A stretch of 21,226 nt of DNA from contig JAAZCZ010000128.1 in assembly GCA_012513005.1 (NCBI GenBank), positions 1 to 21,226 on the forward strand. The letters are read 5' to 3'. This DNA is from Oscillospiraceae bacterium. GTDB taxonomy: Bacteria > Bacillota > Clostridia > Oscillospirales > Oscillospiraceae. Positions 1-6,833 of this stretch are shown one piece after another. A program made the position numbers and the translations under genes. Numbering within the stretch: position 1 is the first letter of the stretch; the number at the start of each line of letters is the position of its first letter. Below the pieces are notes generated by a model that worked only from the letters and a program-made list of their open reading frames with translations, did no database searches and was not told where the DNA came from.

Positions 1-43
1 AAAAACACATGACTTTGATTATTAGATATCACGCCTTTTTGCC

Positions 44-72
44 TTTACTTTTACACGCTACTGTTGTAAAAT
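44..72 (+). promoter_or_regulatory. Putative sigma-A promoter of the YerC-like gene
   Basis: A -35 box TTTACT (44-49) and a -10 box TAAAAT (67-72) are separated by exactly 17 bp. Transcription would begin near 79, about 50 nt ahead of the regulator. Assigned from match to consensus only. Confidence 0.5.
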
Positions 73-128
73 ATTATTAATAGTTATTTATAGTTTCAGA
101 GTGGCAACTATATTAAATGAGGTGCGAT

Positions 129-419
129 ATGAACAAAAAAGACTTTAAAAACCGGAACGATGATCTTTTTAATGCAGTCCTCAAGCTTGAAACGGCAGAA
201 GAAGCAAAGGCGTTTTTTGAAGACCTCTGCACATGGACTGAGCTCGAGGCAATTTCGCAGAGATATCAAATTGCCGTAAGTCTCAGCCGCGGTCTAAACT
301 ACAACGAGATATTAGAGCAAATAGGAACTTCAAGTGCAACAATTTCAAGAGTTAACAGAAGCCTTAAAAACGGAGCGGGCGGATACGAAATAGTGCTGAG
401 TAGGCTTGCAGATAAGTAG
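129..419 (+). CDS. yerC: YerC/YecD-family TrpR-like DNA-binding protein
   Basis: A small 96-residue all-helical protein of the YerC/YecD family, relatives of the Trp repressor fold. Family members are cytoplasmic DNA-binding proteins whose targets are mostly unknown. The helix-turn-helix is visible around residues 61-79, with the typical 'GTSSATISRVNRSL' recognition helix, and the family block 'DLCTWTELEAISQRYQIA' precedes it. An in-frame ATG exists at 117, but the ATG at 129 is preferred because GAGGTG (119-124) sits just upstream of it, whereas nothing precedes 117; the family also usually starts a few residues before the 'LFNAVLKL' helix. In Firmicutes this family is often found near pcrA or in trp-like contexts; here its neighbour is hslO, with no clear terminator between them. 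The family assignment is confident, the regulatory target unknown. Confidence 0.9.
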   Translation: MNKKDFKNRNDDLFNAVLKLETAEEAKAFFEDLCTWTELEAISQRYQIAVSLSRGLNYNEILEQIGTSSATISRVNRSLKNGAGGYEIVLSRLADK

Positions 420-434
420 AAGCGATTCTGAAAA

Positions 435-462
435 TTGCAAATGTATTTTATGGCTTTATTAT
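435..462 (+). promoter_or_regulatory. Possible promoter of hslO
   Basis: TTGCAA (435-440) and TATTAT (457-462) with a 16-bp spacer lie in the 86-bp gap before hslO. A weaker alternative -10 (TATCTT, 460-465) overlaps. Readthrough from the upstream gene is also possible since no terminator is seen. Confidence 0.4.
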
Positions 463-505
463 CTTAATGTAAGGCAATTTAGGATTTTTGTGGAGCGTGA
501 ATTAA

Positions 506-1369
506 TTGGATGAGATACTAAGAGCAATTTCAGAAGATGGATTTGTCAGAATATCTGCAATAAATGCCGGGGGTATTGTAGAGCGAGCAAGGCAAATACA
601 CGGAACATCGCCTGTGGCGACTGCGGCGCTCGGAAGAACTCTCTGCGGAACATCTATGCTCGGTGAACTCATGAAAGAAGAATCAGCAACAATAACTGTG
701 AGGATTAACGGCGGAGGAGAGCTGGGAAGCCTTGTGGCGGTGTCTGATTCAAGCGGCAATGTCAGGGGATGTGTTTCAAATCCACTTTTAGACTTGCCGC
801 TTAATAGCAAGGGCAAACTTGATGTCGGTCTTGCTGTCGGTAATCTCGGCATGATAACAATCAGCCGTGATTTTGGCTATGGTGACCCTTATATTGGCTC
901 TGCAGAGCTTAAAAGCGGAGAGATTGCAGAAGATTTTGCAAAATATCTGAGTGAAAGTGAGCAGACTGCCTCTGCTGTCGGCTTAGGAGTTTTGGTAGAC
1001 ACAGACACAACAGTATTGGCTGCGGGAGGGTTTATAGCCCAGCTTATGCCCGGCGCACCCGAGGGAACAATTGATATTCTTGAAAATAATATTTCAAAGC
1101 TAAGCAGCGTGACAGACATTTTAGTAAAAGACAGCATAGATGAATTAGTAGCAATTGTTCTAAGTGGTCTTGGTGCACGAATCTTGTACAGGGCACCGGT
1201 CGAGTATCGTTGCAACTGCTCTCGAGAGCGAATATTAGCAGCAATTTCTTGCTGTGGCAAAGAAGAGCTTCTTGATATTATTGAAAAAAATGAGCTAACT
1301 GAAGTTACATGCCAATTTTGCGACAGAAAGTATTCACTCGAAGCTCATGATATAAGAAAGCTGCTCTAA
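506..1369 (+). CDS. hslO: Hsp33 redox-regulated chaperone
   Basis: Hsp33 is a cytoplasmic holdase that is inactive while zinc is bound and is switched on by oxidative unfolding of its C-terminal zinc domain. The protein is 287 residues, normal for the family, and aligns from the first residues ('DEILRAISEDGFVRISA'). The zinc ligands are present as C236-x-C238 and C269-x-x-C272. An additional adjacent pair C249-C250 lies between them, which is not part of the conserved four-cysteine set. The start is a TTG directly after an in-frame TAA (503-505); GGAG at 492-495 is the only ribosome binding site, about 10 nt upstream, and no in-frame ATG is near. This is the downstream neighbour of the YerC-like gene. 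The presence of Hsp33 in a presumably anaerobic organism fits a need to survive oxygen or hypochlorite bursts. Confidence 0.95.
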   Translation: MDEILRAISEDGFVRISAINAGGIVERARQIHGTSPVATAALGRTLCGTSMLGELMKEESATITVRINGGGELGSLVAVSDSSGNVRGCVSNPLLDLPLNSKGKLDVGLAVGNLGMITISRDFGYGDPYIGSAELKSGEIAEDFAKYLSESEQTASAVGLGVLVDTDTTVLAAGGFIAQLMPGAPEGTIDILENNISKLSSVTDILVKDSIDELVAIVLSGLGARILYRAPVEYRCNCSRERILAAISCCGKEELLDIIEKNELTEVTCQFCDRKYSLEAHDIRKLL

Positions 1370-1396
1370 ATATTCAAAGATATTCATAAAATGATA

Positions 1397-1425
1397 TTGA
1401 CATTATCAAATTGTTTTTGTATAAT
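1397..1425 (+). promoter_or_regulatory. Consensus sigma-A promoter of the tRNA operon
   Basis: TTGACA (1397-1402), 17 bp, TATAAT (1420-1425): a perfect match to the housekeeping consensus, as expected for stable-RNA genes. Transcription would start near 1432, about 10 nt before tRNA-Val. Confidence 0.9.
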
Positions 1426-1442
1426 GCTTTAGTCGCGTGCCT

Positions 1443-1519
1443 GGGAGCATAGCTCAGCTGGTTAGAGCACTTGCCTTACAAGCAAGGGGTCACTGGTTCA
1501 AGTCCAGTTGTTCCCACCA
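1443..1519 (+). tRNA. tRNA-Val (anticodon TAC)
   Basis: The acceptor arms GGGAGCA and TGTTCCC pair over 7 bp with one G-U. The anticodon loop CTTACAA sits between CTTGC and GCAAG, giving anticodon UAC (valine). The T-loop TTCAAGT is present, the discriminator is A1516, and CCA (1517-1519) is encoded in the gene. First gene of a four-tRNA operon. Confidence 0.97.
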
Positions 1520-1542
1520 TCTGATTTCAGGCTCGACTTTTT

Positions 1543-1618
<76 letters not shown>

Positions 1619-1621
1619 TAT

Positions 1622-1697
1622 GCGGGCATAGCTCATCCGGTAGAGCGCCACCTTGCCAAGGTGGAGGTAGCGAGTTCGAGCCTCGTTGCCCGCTCCA
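1622..1697 (+). tRNA. tRNA-Gly (anticodon GCC)
   Basis: Acceptor GCGGGCA pairs perfectly with TGCCCGC. The anticodon stem CCACC/GGTGG encloses TTGCCAA, anticodon GCC (glycine). CCA is encoded (1695-1697). It begins only 3 nt after the CCA of tRNA-Phe, so these must be processed from one transcript. Confidence 0.97.
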
Positions 1698-1724
1698 TTT
1701 TTTCTAAGCAGAAAATCTGCTTAA

Positions 1725-1798
1725 GGCGCCATAGCCAAGTGGTAAGGCATGGGACTGCAAATCCCTGACCCCCGGTTCAAATCCGGGTGGCGCCTCCA
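1725..1798 (+). tRNA. tRNA-Cys (anticodon GCA)
   Basis: Acceptor GGCGCCA pairs perfectly with TGGCGCC. The anticodon loop CTGCAAA gives GCA (cysteine). The T-stem is CCCGG/CCGGG and CCA is encoded (1796-1798). Last tRNA of the operon, directly followed by the terminator. Confidence 0.97.
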
Positions 1799-1801
1799 AA
1801 C

Positions 1802-1837
1802 AAGTGATGCTACTCAATTAGAGCAGCATCACTTTTT
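1802..1837 (+). terminator. Intrinsic terminator of the tRNA operon
   Basis: A 10-bp perfect stem (1802-1811 with 1825-1834), a 13-nt loop, and a T-run at 1833-1837. It lies 4 nt after the tRNA-Cys CCA. Confidence 0.9.
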
Positions 1838-1907
1838 GTTTTGCCGTAAATTATATATAAGATAGCACATAAAATTTACAAAAATTTAATAGCCAAAAAT
1901 TTATAAG

Positions 1908-1916
1908 TGATATAAT
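1908..1916 (+). promoter_or_regulatory. Extended -10 promoter of the zinc-ribbon/DUF5685/J-protein unit
   Basis: TGA followed by TATAAT (1911-1916) is an extended -10 element. No good -35 box stands 17 bp upstream, which is common for extended -10 promoters. Start of transcription would be near 1923, some 30 nt before the first gene. Confidence 0.55.
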
Positions 1917-1952
1917 ATCTAAACAATTAATTGACGAATTTGGGAGTAGCAA

Positions 1953-2357
1953 ATGCAAAACAGACTGTTATTATTCATGCAAGGAAGAAACGGGGCAGAT
2001 TCTTTTTCAAAGCTCACGTCTGTTTTGTCTGTATTTTTAATAGCCTTGACGTTTTTTACAAGAGGCAGAGCATACTCACTTCTTCAATCAATTGCGCTTT
2101 TACTAATGATATATACCCTATATCGCATATTGTCAAAAAACACATATAAAAGGCGTCTTGAAAACCAGAGGTATTTGTCTATGAAAATGCAAGTTGTGGC
2201 TTTTTTTAAAGGACATTATGAAAGATGGCAGCAGAGAAAGGACTATAAATTTTTCAAATGCTCTGCATGCAAGACTGTGCTGCGTGTTCCGAGAGGAAAG
2301 GGCAACATAAAAGTTGTTTGCCGTAAATGCGGCAATTCATTCACGGCTAAGAGCTAA
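1953..2357 (+). CDS. Membrane protein with C-terminal zinc ribbon, function unknown
   Basis: A 134-residue protein with two hydrophobic segments (about residues 20-36 and 41-60), a basic linker, and a C-terminal zinc ribbon formed by C103-x-x-C106 and C123-x-x-C126. The topology suggests that both ends and the zinc ribbon face the cytoplasm. GGGAG (1942-1946) stands 6 nt before the ATG, making this start firm; another frame that begins at 1931 has no such site. It is followed two bases later by the DUF5685 gene and then an overlapping J-domain gene, so the three are probably made together. I do not recognise a named family beyond 'zinc-ribbon membrane protein'. The ribbon could bind a partner protein or nucleic acid, but nothing in the sequence decides this. 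Confidence 0.8.
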   Translation: MQNRLLLFMQGRNGADSFSKLTSVLSVFLIALTFFTRGRAYSLLQSIALLLMIYTLYRILSKNTYKRRLENQRYLSMKMQVVAFFKGHYERWQQRKDYKFFKCSACKTVLRVPRGKGNIKVVCRKCGNSFTAKS

Positions 2358-2359
2358 TA

Positions 2360-3205
2360 ATGTTTGGTTATATAACAGCTAATAAGGAGCTGCTGACAAA
2401 AGATCAGGCAGCAGAATATAAATCAGTTTATTGTGGGCTTTGCAGAGCTTTGCGCCAAAATCACAGCGCAATCTCAGGGCTCACAATTACATATGATATG
2501 GCATTTTTGGTGCTTGTATTAAGCTCAATGTATGAACCGGAAACACAAGCCGGCTTGGAACGCTGTATACCGCACCCAATAAAGAAGCATGAATGGGTGA
2601 GCAATGAAATAACCGATTATGCAGCTGCAATGAATATTGCGCTGGCTTATCTGAAGCTTTTAGATGACAGAAAAGATGAAGGAAAGCTAAGAAGCTCAGC
2701 ATTTGCCTTTGCTCTGTTTGAAGAATACAATAAAGTTAAGGCTTCTTTTCCGGAAAAAATCAGTTTTTTTGAAAAGTGCATAATAGAACTGTCTGCGCTG
2801 GAAAAATCAAAGTCGGAGGATCCGGATGCTGCAGCAGCCTGCTTTGGCAGGCTTATGGGCGAACTTTTTGTCTATAAAAAAGATGAGATTTGGGAAGATA
2901 AGCTTAGAGACTTAGGTTTTTCGCTCGGTGTGTTTATTTATATGATGGATGCAGTCATTGATTTAGAGACTGATAAAGAGAATAACAATTACAATCCCTT
3001 ATTATTGATAAGAGATGATAAATCAAAAGAAGAGCTATTTGAGATTCTTAAGATGCTAATGAGCGATGTAAGTGCTAAATATGAATACTTGCCATTAGTC
3101 AAATATTCTGATATTCTTAATAACATTCTTTATTCGGGAGTTTGGCTAAAATACAGGTCCAAATTCGGCGAGAGGCAAGGGGAGATAGAAGTTAATGAGT
3201 CGTAA
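2360..3205 (+). CDS. DUF5685 family protein
   Basis: A 281-residue, apparently all-helical soluble protein of the clostridial DUF5685 family. The family signature is clear: start 'MFGYITANK', then Y24-C25-G-L-C28-R with a later C69-x-x-H, which together could bind a metal, and 'TYDMAFL' around residue 43-49. Near residues 193-213 is the conserved stretch 'YMMDAVIDLETD' followed by an N-rich segment and 'YNPL'. The spaced aspartates D197, D201 and D205 resemble a metal-diphosphate binding motif of isoprenoid synthases, which is only a visual analogy. The ATG follows the previous stop by two bases with no strong Shine-Dalgarno sequence, so translation is likely coupled. Its 3' end overlaps the J-domain gene by 11 nt. 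The biochemical role is unknown. Confidence 0.85.
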   Translation: MFGYITANKELLTKDQAAEYKSVYCGLCRALRQNHSAISGLTITYDMAFLVLVLSSMYEPETQAGLERCIPHPIKKHEWVSNEITDYAAAMNIALAYLKLLDDRKDEGKLRSSAFAFALFEEYNKVKASFPEKISFFEKCIIELSALEKSKSEDPDAAAACFGRLMGELFVYKKDEIWEDKLRDLGFSLGVFIYMMDAVIDLETDKENNNYNPLLLIRDDKSKEELFEILKMLMSDVSAKYEYLPLVKYSDILNNILYSGVWLKYRSKFGERQGEIEVNES

Positions 3206-3845
3206 CCCATACGAGGTGCTAGGCGTTCCCTCCAATGCCTCAGACGACGAGATAAAATCCGCATACAGAGAGCTTGCAAAAAAGTATCATCCCGATATTA
3301 ATCCGGGCAATAAAAGAGCTGCTGAGAAGATGAACGAGATTAATGCAGCTTATGATTCTATAAAAAACGGCAAAACAAACGGCAACTATGGTCAAAGCGG
3401 GCAATATGGCAACCAGTGGTCCGGACCGTGGGGAAATATGTGGGGCAACTGGCAGAGAGGCACATACAGTTCTTCCGGAAGAGAGCGCAGAAGTGAGTAT
3501 ATCGCTGCTGAAAACTATTTGCGAGCAGGTCATTTCACAGAGGCGCTTACCGCACTTTTAGGTGTTATGGAAGCTGAAAGAGACGGACGCTGGTATTATC
3601 TGGCTGCAATCGCGTGTGTCGGACTTAACAAAAAAGTCACGGCAATGGAATATGCCACAATTGCCAATAGAATGGAACCTAATAACCCTGAGTATATTAA
3701 CCTGCTCTCTGAACTGCAACGAGGCGGCAACAGTTACGCTGATATGAGTATGGAGTTTGACCCGAATGCATGGCTTGGTACAAATAAGCTTTGTTTGGGG
3801 TTTTGTGCGGCACAGCTTTGTATGAGCTTTTGCTGCAGATGCTAA
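3195..3845 (+). CDS. J-domain (DnaJ-like) protein with cysteine-rich tail
   Basis: A 216-residue co-chaperone-like protein. Residues 4-60 form a J-domain with the Hsp70-activating H32-P33-D34 loop intact. Residues 62-92 are a low-complexity linker rich in Gly, Asn, Gln and Trp. Residues 100-175 look like TPR-type helices ('AENYLRAGHFTEALTALL', 'WYYLAAIACVGL'). The last 17 residues carry six cysteines (200, 204, 209, 213, 214, 216) in a hydrophobic setting. It lacks the DnaJ zinc-finger and substrate-binding C-terminal domains, so it is a specialised type III J-protein rather than general DnaJ. GGGGAG (3179-3184) precedes the ATG by 10 nt, and the start overlaps the DUF5685 gene, implying a shared job. 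The Hsp70 partner is not in this window. The cysteine tail may bind metal, be lipidated or insert in a membrane. Confidence 0.9.
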   Translation: MSRNPYEVLGVPSNASDDEIKSAYRELAKKYHPDINPGNKRAAEKMNEINAAYDSIKNGKTNGNYGQSGQYGNQWSGPWGNMWGNWQRGTYSSSGRERRSEYIAAENYLRAGHFTEALTALLGVMEAERDGRWYYLAAIACVGLNKKVTAMEYATIANRMEPNNPEYINLLSELQRGGNSYADMSMEFDPNAWLGTNKLCLGFCAAQLCMSFCCRC

Positions 3846-3874
3846 AAATTGCGCGGCTTTTAGCCGCGCAATTT
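3846..3874. terminator. Bidirectional intrinsic terminator
   Basis: A 12-bp perfect stem (3846-3857 with 3863-3874) with a 5-nt loop; the core is GCGCGGC/GCCGCGC, flanked by AAATT/AATTT so that a short U-tract exists in either direction. It sits between the convergent J-protein and DUF5698/DUF2179 genes. Confidence 0.85.
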
Positions 3875-3897
3875 ATTAAATATATGATTAAGAAAAG

Positions 3898-4422
3898 CTA
3901 TTTTCGATTAACATTAAAACCATTAAACACGTACTTGGTTTCCTGAACGAGAATAAAAGCTTTAGGATCATGCAGATAAATAATATCTTTATATTCATTC
4001 AGCCGTTTGCTTCCTATTTCAGATAAAAGCATGTACTTGTCGCCACAAAACTCGGATGAATTGACATTTAAAACTGACACCGCAAATTCAGCGTCCCTAA
4101 GTGCGTGTATAAGCACATCGTTCTTATTGGTGGTTACGACCTGCACAACAATATTTGACGAAATAAACCACTTAGCTAATTTGCCACCGACATATGTTCC
4201 CGCAGCAAACCCGCTTCCGTATGAAACCGCAATAGCAGCACCGGAAATTCCGCTGTTTAGCGCCTGCCTTACAATTACAAACCAAATAAAAGATTCAAAA
4301 AATCCCACAAGGGCAGCTAAAGCGGTCTTTTCCTTGACGGTTAAAATGGTGCGCATGGTTCCGCAAGACATATCGACTACTCTTCCGAAAAATACCGTTG
4401 CACACAGGATTACTGTCTCCAT
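3898..4422 (-). CDS. DUF5698/DUF2179 (UPF0316, YebE-like) membrane protein
   Basis: A 174-residue protein of the UPF0316 family. Residues 1-95 form the DUF5698 membrane part with about three hydrophobic helices, including the signature 'FFGRVVDMSCGTMRTIL' near the N-terminus. Residues from about 100 on form the soluble DUF2179 domain, a small ferredoxin-like fold also found at the end of YitT-type proteins. The cellular role of the family is not established. The ATG follows an in-frame stop, so it is the first possible start; GGAG lies 14 nt upstream, which is unusually far and suggests weak translation. It is the only minus-strand gene here and is transcribed divergently from prfA. A short upstream promoter is annotated separately. 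Confidence 0.9.
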   Translation of the reverse strand: METVILCATVFFGRVVDMSCGTMRTILTVKEKTALAALVGFFESFIWFVIVRQALNSGISGAAIAVSYGSGFAAGTYVGGKLAKWFISSNIVVQVVTTNKNDVLIHALRDAEFAVSVLNVNSSEFCGDKYMLLSEIGSKRLNEYKDIIYLHDPKAFILVQETKYVFNGFNVNRK

Positions 4423-4458
4423 TTAAGAATAAAACACTCCTATATCGTGATGGCACTC

Positions 4459-4487
4459 ATAATATCAGCAAAGACTCAACAATACAA
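4459..4487 (-). promoter_or_regulatory. Promoter of the DUF5698/DUF2179 gene
   Basis: Read on the minus strand: TTGTAT (4487-4482), 17 bp, TATTAT (4464-4459), with a TG one base before the -10 (extended -10). It stands back-to-back with the prfA promoter. Confidence 0.55.
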
Positions 4488-4497
4488 TACATATTTG

Positions 4498-4526
4498 TTT
4501 ACAATTTGTGTAATTAGTGTTAAAAT
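4498..4526 (+). promoter_or_regulatory. Promoter of the prfA operon
   Basis: TTTACA (4498-4503), 17 bp, TAAAAT (4521-4526) preceded by TGT, an extended -10. The 10-bp gap to the divergent promoter's -35 means one regulator could affect both. Confidence 0.65.
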
Positions 4527-4572
4527 TATCATTTGTTAAAGAACAATTCGTAATACTTAAGGGGCAAATATT

Positions 4573-5634
4573 ATGCGCGAAAAGCTTATTCAATTAGAAG
4601 GAAAATATATAGAGTTAGAGCAAAAGATGGAAGATCCAAAGTTCTATTCTGATGTAGAAGCATACAGCAAGCTGGCTAAGGAACAAAAAGAGCTGACACC
4701 AATTGTTGAAGCTTTCAGGGAATATAAAAGCTGCGAGGCTGATATTGAAGCTGCCAAGGAGCTTATGAATGAGCCTGAGATAGCTGAAATGGCAAAGGCA
4801 GAACTTGAGGAAGCAAACACTAAGCTTTCCGAAATTGAAGATAAACTAAAAATCCTTATGCTGCCAAAAGACCCTAATGACGACAGAAACGTTATTATTG
4901 AAATAAGAGGCGGCGTGGGTGGCGAGGAATCAGCACTCTTTGCATCTAACCTTTACAGACTATATTCAATGTATGCAGAAGCCAGGGGCTGGAAAACTGA
5001 AATTGCAAGCCTTAACGAAACAGAGATTGGCGGAATTAAAGAAATCAGCTTTGTTATCGAAGGAGACGGGGCATACTCAAGACTAAAATACGAATCCGGT
5101 GTACACAGAGTTCAAAGAGTTCCCGAGACAGAGTCAAGCGGCAGAATCCACACAAGCACTGCAACAGTTGCTGTTTTGCCGGAGGTTGATGAGATTGAGT
5201 TTGAAATTAACCCGACCGATTTGCAAATTGATACCTACAGGGCTTCAGGAGCAGGTGGTCAGCACGTAAATAAAACAGAAAGTGCAATCAGAATAACCCA
5301 TATACCGACCGGAACAATTGTTGAGTGTCAGGATGAGCGTAGCCAGCACAAAAACCGTGAGAGGGCAATGAAAATTTTAGCATCCAGACTCTATGATGCC
5401 GAGCTTGAAAGACAGAATGCCGAGCTTGCATCCGAGAGAAAAAGCCAGGTGGGTAGCGGAATGCGTAACGAGAGAATCCGCACATATAACTACCAGCAGG
5501 GAAGAGTAACAGATCACAGAATCGGGCTTACGCTATATAAACTAGAGCAGGTAATGAACGGGGATCTGGATGAGCTTATAAATGCTCTTGCTGCTGCAGA
5601 GCAGTCAGAGAAGCTCATGTCAGTAGGCGAGTAA
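4573..5634 (+). CDS. prfA: Peptide chain release factor 1
   Basis: Class I release factor for UAA and UAG codons, 353 residues, full length. The stop-codon reading tripeptide is P184-E185-T186, the P-x-T form that marks RF1 and not RF2 (which has SPF). The catalytic GGQ is at 228-230 within 'GAGGQHVNKTESAIR'. The N-terminal coiled-coil domain occupies about residues 1-100. AAGGGG (4559-4564) precedes the ATG by 8 nt. In many Firmicutes prfA is followed by prmC, the methylase that modifies the GGQ glutamine, then a Sua5 gene; here prmC is absent at this site and the Sua5 domain follows directly, with a 1-nt TAATG overlap. Identity is very secure. Confidence 0.98.
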   Translation: MREKLIQLEGKYIELEQKMEDPKFYSDVEAYSKLAKEQKELTPIVEAFREYKSCEADIEAAKELMNEPEIAEMAKAELEEANTKLSEIEDKLKILMLPKDPNDDRNVIIEIRGGVGGEESALFASNLYRLYSMYAEARGWKTEIASLNETEIGGIKEISFVIEGDGAYSRLKYESGVHRVQRVPETESSGRIHTSTATVAVLPEVDEIEFEINPTDLQIDTYRASGAGGQHVNKTESAIRITHIPTGTIVECQDERSQHKNRERAMKILASRLYDAELERQNAELASERKSQVGSGMRNERIRTYNYQQGRVTDHRIGLTLYKLEQVMNGDLDELINALAAAEQSEKLMSVGE

Positions 5635-6833
5635 TGAAAACTCATATATTAACAGATAATATAGATATTGCAGTCGATATCATTAAAAAAGGCGGGCTTG
5701 TTGCAGTGCCCACAGAAACTGTTTACGGCATAGCGTGCAACGGGCTTGATGAGAGGGCTGTTGACAGAATCTATGAGCTAAAGGGCAGACCGGAAGTAAA
5801 GCCACTGTCTCTCATGGTTAAAGGTCCTAGCGCAATAGACAGCTGCGCTACTGCTCCTCCAATTCAGGCATACAGCTTGGCTAAGCGATTTTGGCCCGGA
5901 CCTCTCACAATAGTTCTTAACGCAAACCTCGAGATACCTGAAAATGTCAGAGCATCAGGCAAAACAGTAGGGCTTAGATGCCCGGCACACGAAAAGACAC
6001 TCAGCCTGCTTGAAAAATCAGATCTGCCTTTAGCAGCACCTTCTGCAAATCCGTCGGGCAAAGAAAGTCCGGTGAGCGCAGAGCAGGTAAAGGACTATTT
6101 TGACGGCAAAATAGATGCCATAATAGACGGAGGCATATGCAGCCTCGGGGTTGAATCAACAGTAATCAGCTTAGCTGAAACTCCTTTTAGAATTATTAGG
6201 CAAGGAGCTGTAAGCGAGCGGGAAATAGCTGAAGCTCTTATGTCCGAAATTAAGATAATAGGTGTTACAGGCGGAAGCGGAGTCGGAAAAAGTACTGCTT
6301 TGTCTGTAATGGAGAGCACGGGGGCTTTATGCATAGACTGTGACGCTGTGTATCATGAACTACTAAATTCGGATTTAAGTTTGCAATCTGAACTTAAAGA
6401 ACACTTTTCGGATGCCTTTGAGTCAGGGAATTTGAGCAGAAAAAAACTCGGAAGCATAGTATTTAATAATCCGGAAGAATTAAAAAAATTAAATAAAATT
6501 GCGCATCCGCACATAAGCTCCTCTGTAATGGGAATAATAAGAGAGCATGCAATGAACGGGGGAACCTTAGCTGTAATAGATGCTTCGGAGCTGATTGAAA
6601 GCGATCTTGCAGGCAGATGCACAAAAATAATATCCGTTATTTCCGAGCCGCAAAATCGCATTATGCGAATAATGGCTCGTGATAATATATCAGAAGAATA
6701 CGCAAAAGAGCGAATTTTAGCTCAAAAACCGGACTCATACTACGCTGAAAATTCAGATTTGTGTCTCAGCAATGACGGAAGCAAGGAAGAGTTCGAAGCA
6801 AAATGTTTGTCAATAATAATGGAGGTAAAATAG
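5634..6833 (+). CDS. Fused threonylcarbamoyl-AMP synthase (TsaC/Sua5) and dephospho-CoA kinase (CoaE)
   Basis: One uninterrupted 399-residue reading frame with two complete enzymes. Residues 1-205 are a TsaC/Sua5 domain that makes threonylcarbamoyl-AMP for the t6A modification of ANN-reading tRNAs: 'PTETVYG' at 26-32, K50-G-R-P, 'WPGPLT' at 87-92, 'PSAN' at 136-139 and the 'LGVESTVI' block. Residues 206-399 are a CoaE domain, which phosphorylates dephospho-CoA in the last step of CoA synthesis: Walker A 'GGSGVGKST' at 213-221, 'DCDAVYH', 'AHPHI' around 290-294, and the lid arginines in 'QNRIMRIMARD'. Both halves keep their key residues, so both are probably active. The linker between domains is only a few residues long. 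The start overlaps the prfA stop by one base, and the stop abuts the M18 peptidase start. I know of no pathway link between the two reactions. Confidence 0.92.
   Translation: MKTHILTDNIDIAVDIIKKGGLVAVPTETVYGIACNGLDERAVDRIYELKGRPEVKPLSLMVKGPSAIDSCATAPPIQAYSLAKRFWPGPLTIVLNANLEIPENVRASGKTVGLRCPAHEKTLSLLEKSDLPLAAPSANPSGKESPVSAEQVKDYFDGKIDAIIDGGICSLGVESTVISLAETPFRIIRQGAVSEREIAEALMSEIKIIGVTGGSGVGKSTALSVMESTGALCIDCDAVYHELLNSDLSLQSELKEHFSDAFESGNLSRKKLGSIVFNNPEELKKLNKIAHPHISSSVMGIIREHAMNGGTLAVIDASELIESDLAGRCTKIISVISEPQNRIMRIMARDNISEEYAKERILAQKPDSYYAENSDLCLSNDGSKEEFEAKCLSIIMEVK

Noticed and set aside
889..1260. A 123-codon minus-strand frame within hslO
   Set aside because: Antisense to a well-conserved Hsp33 sequence, with no recognisable protein features.
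1931..2149. A 72-codon frame overlapping the zinc-ribbon gene
   Set aside because: It lacks a ribosome binding site and overlaps in another frame the protein that has a firm SD, membrane helices and a zinc ribbon.
4007..4426. A 139-codon + strand frame opposite the DUF5698/DUF2179 gene
   Set aside because: The minus-strand frame encodes a recognised family with a membrane part and a DUF2179 domain; the + strand frame is its antisense shadow.
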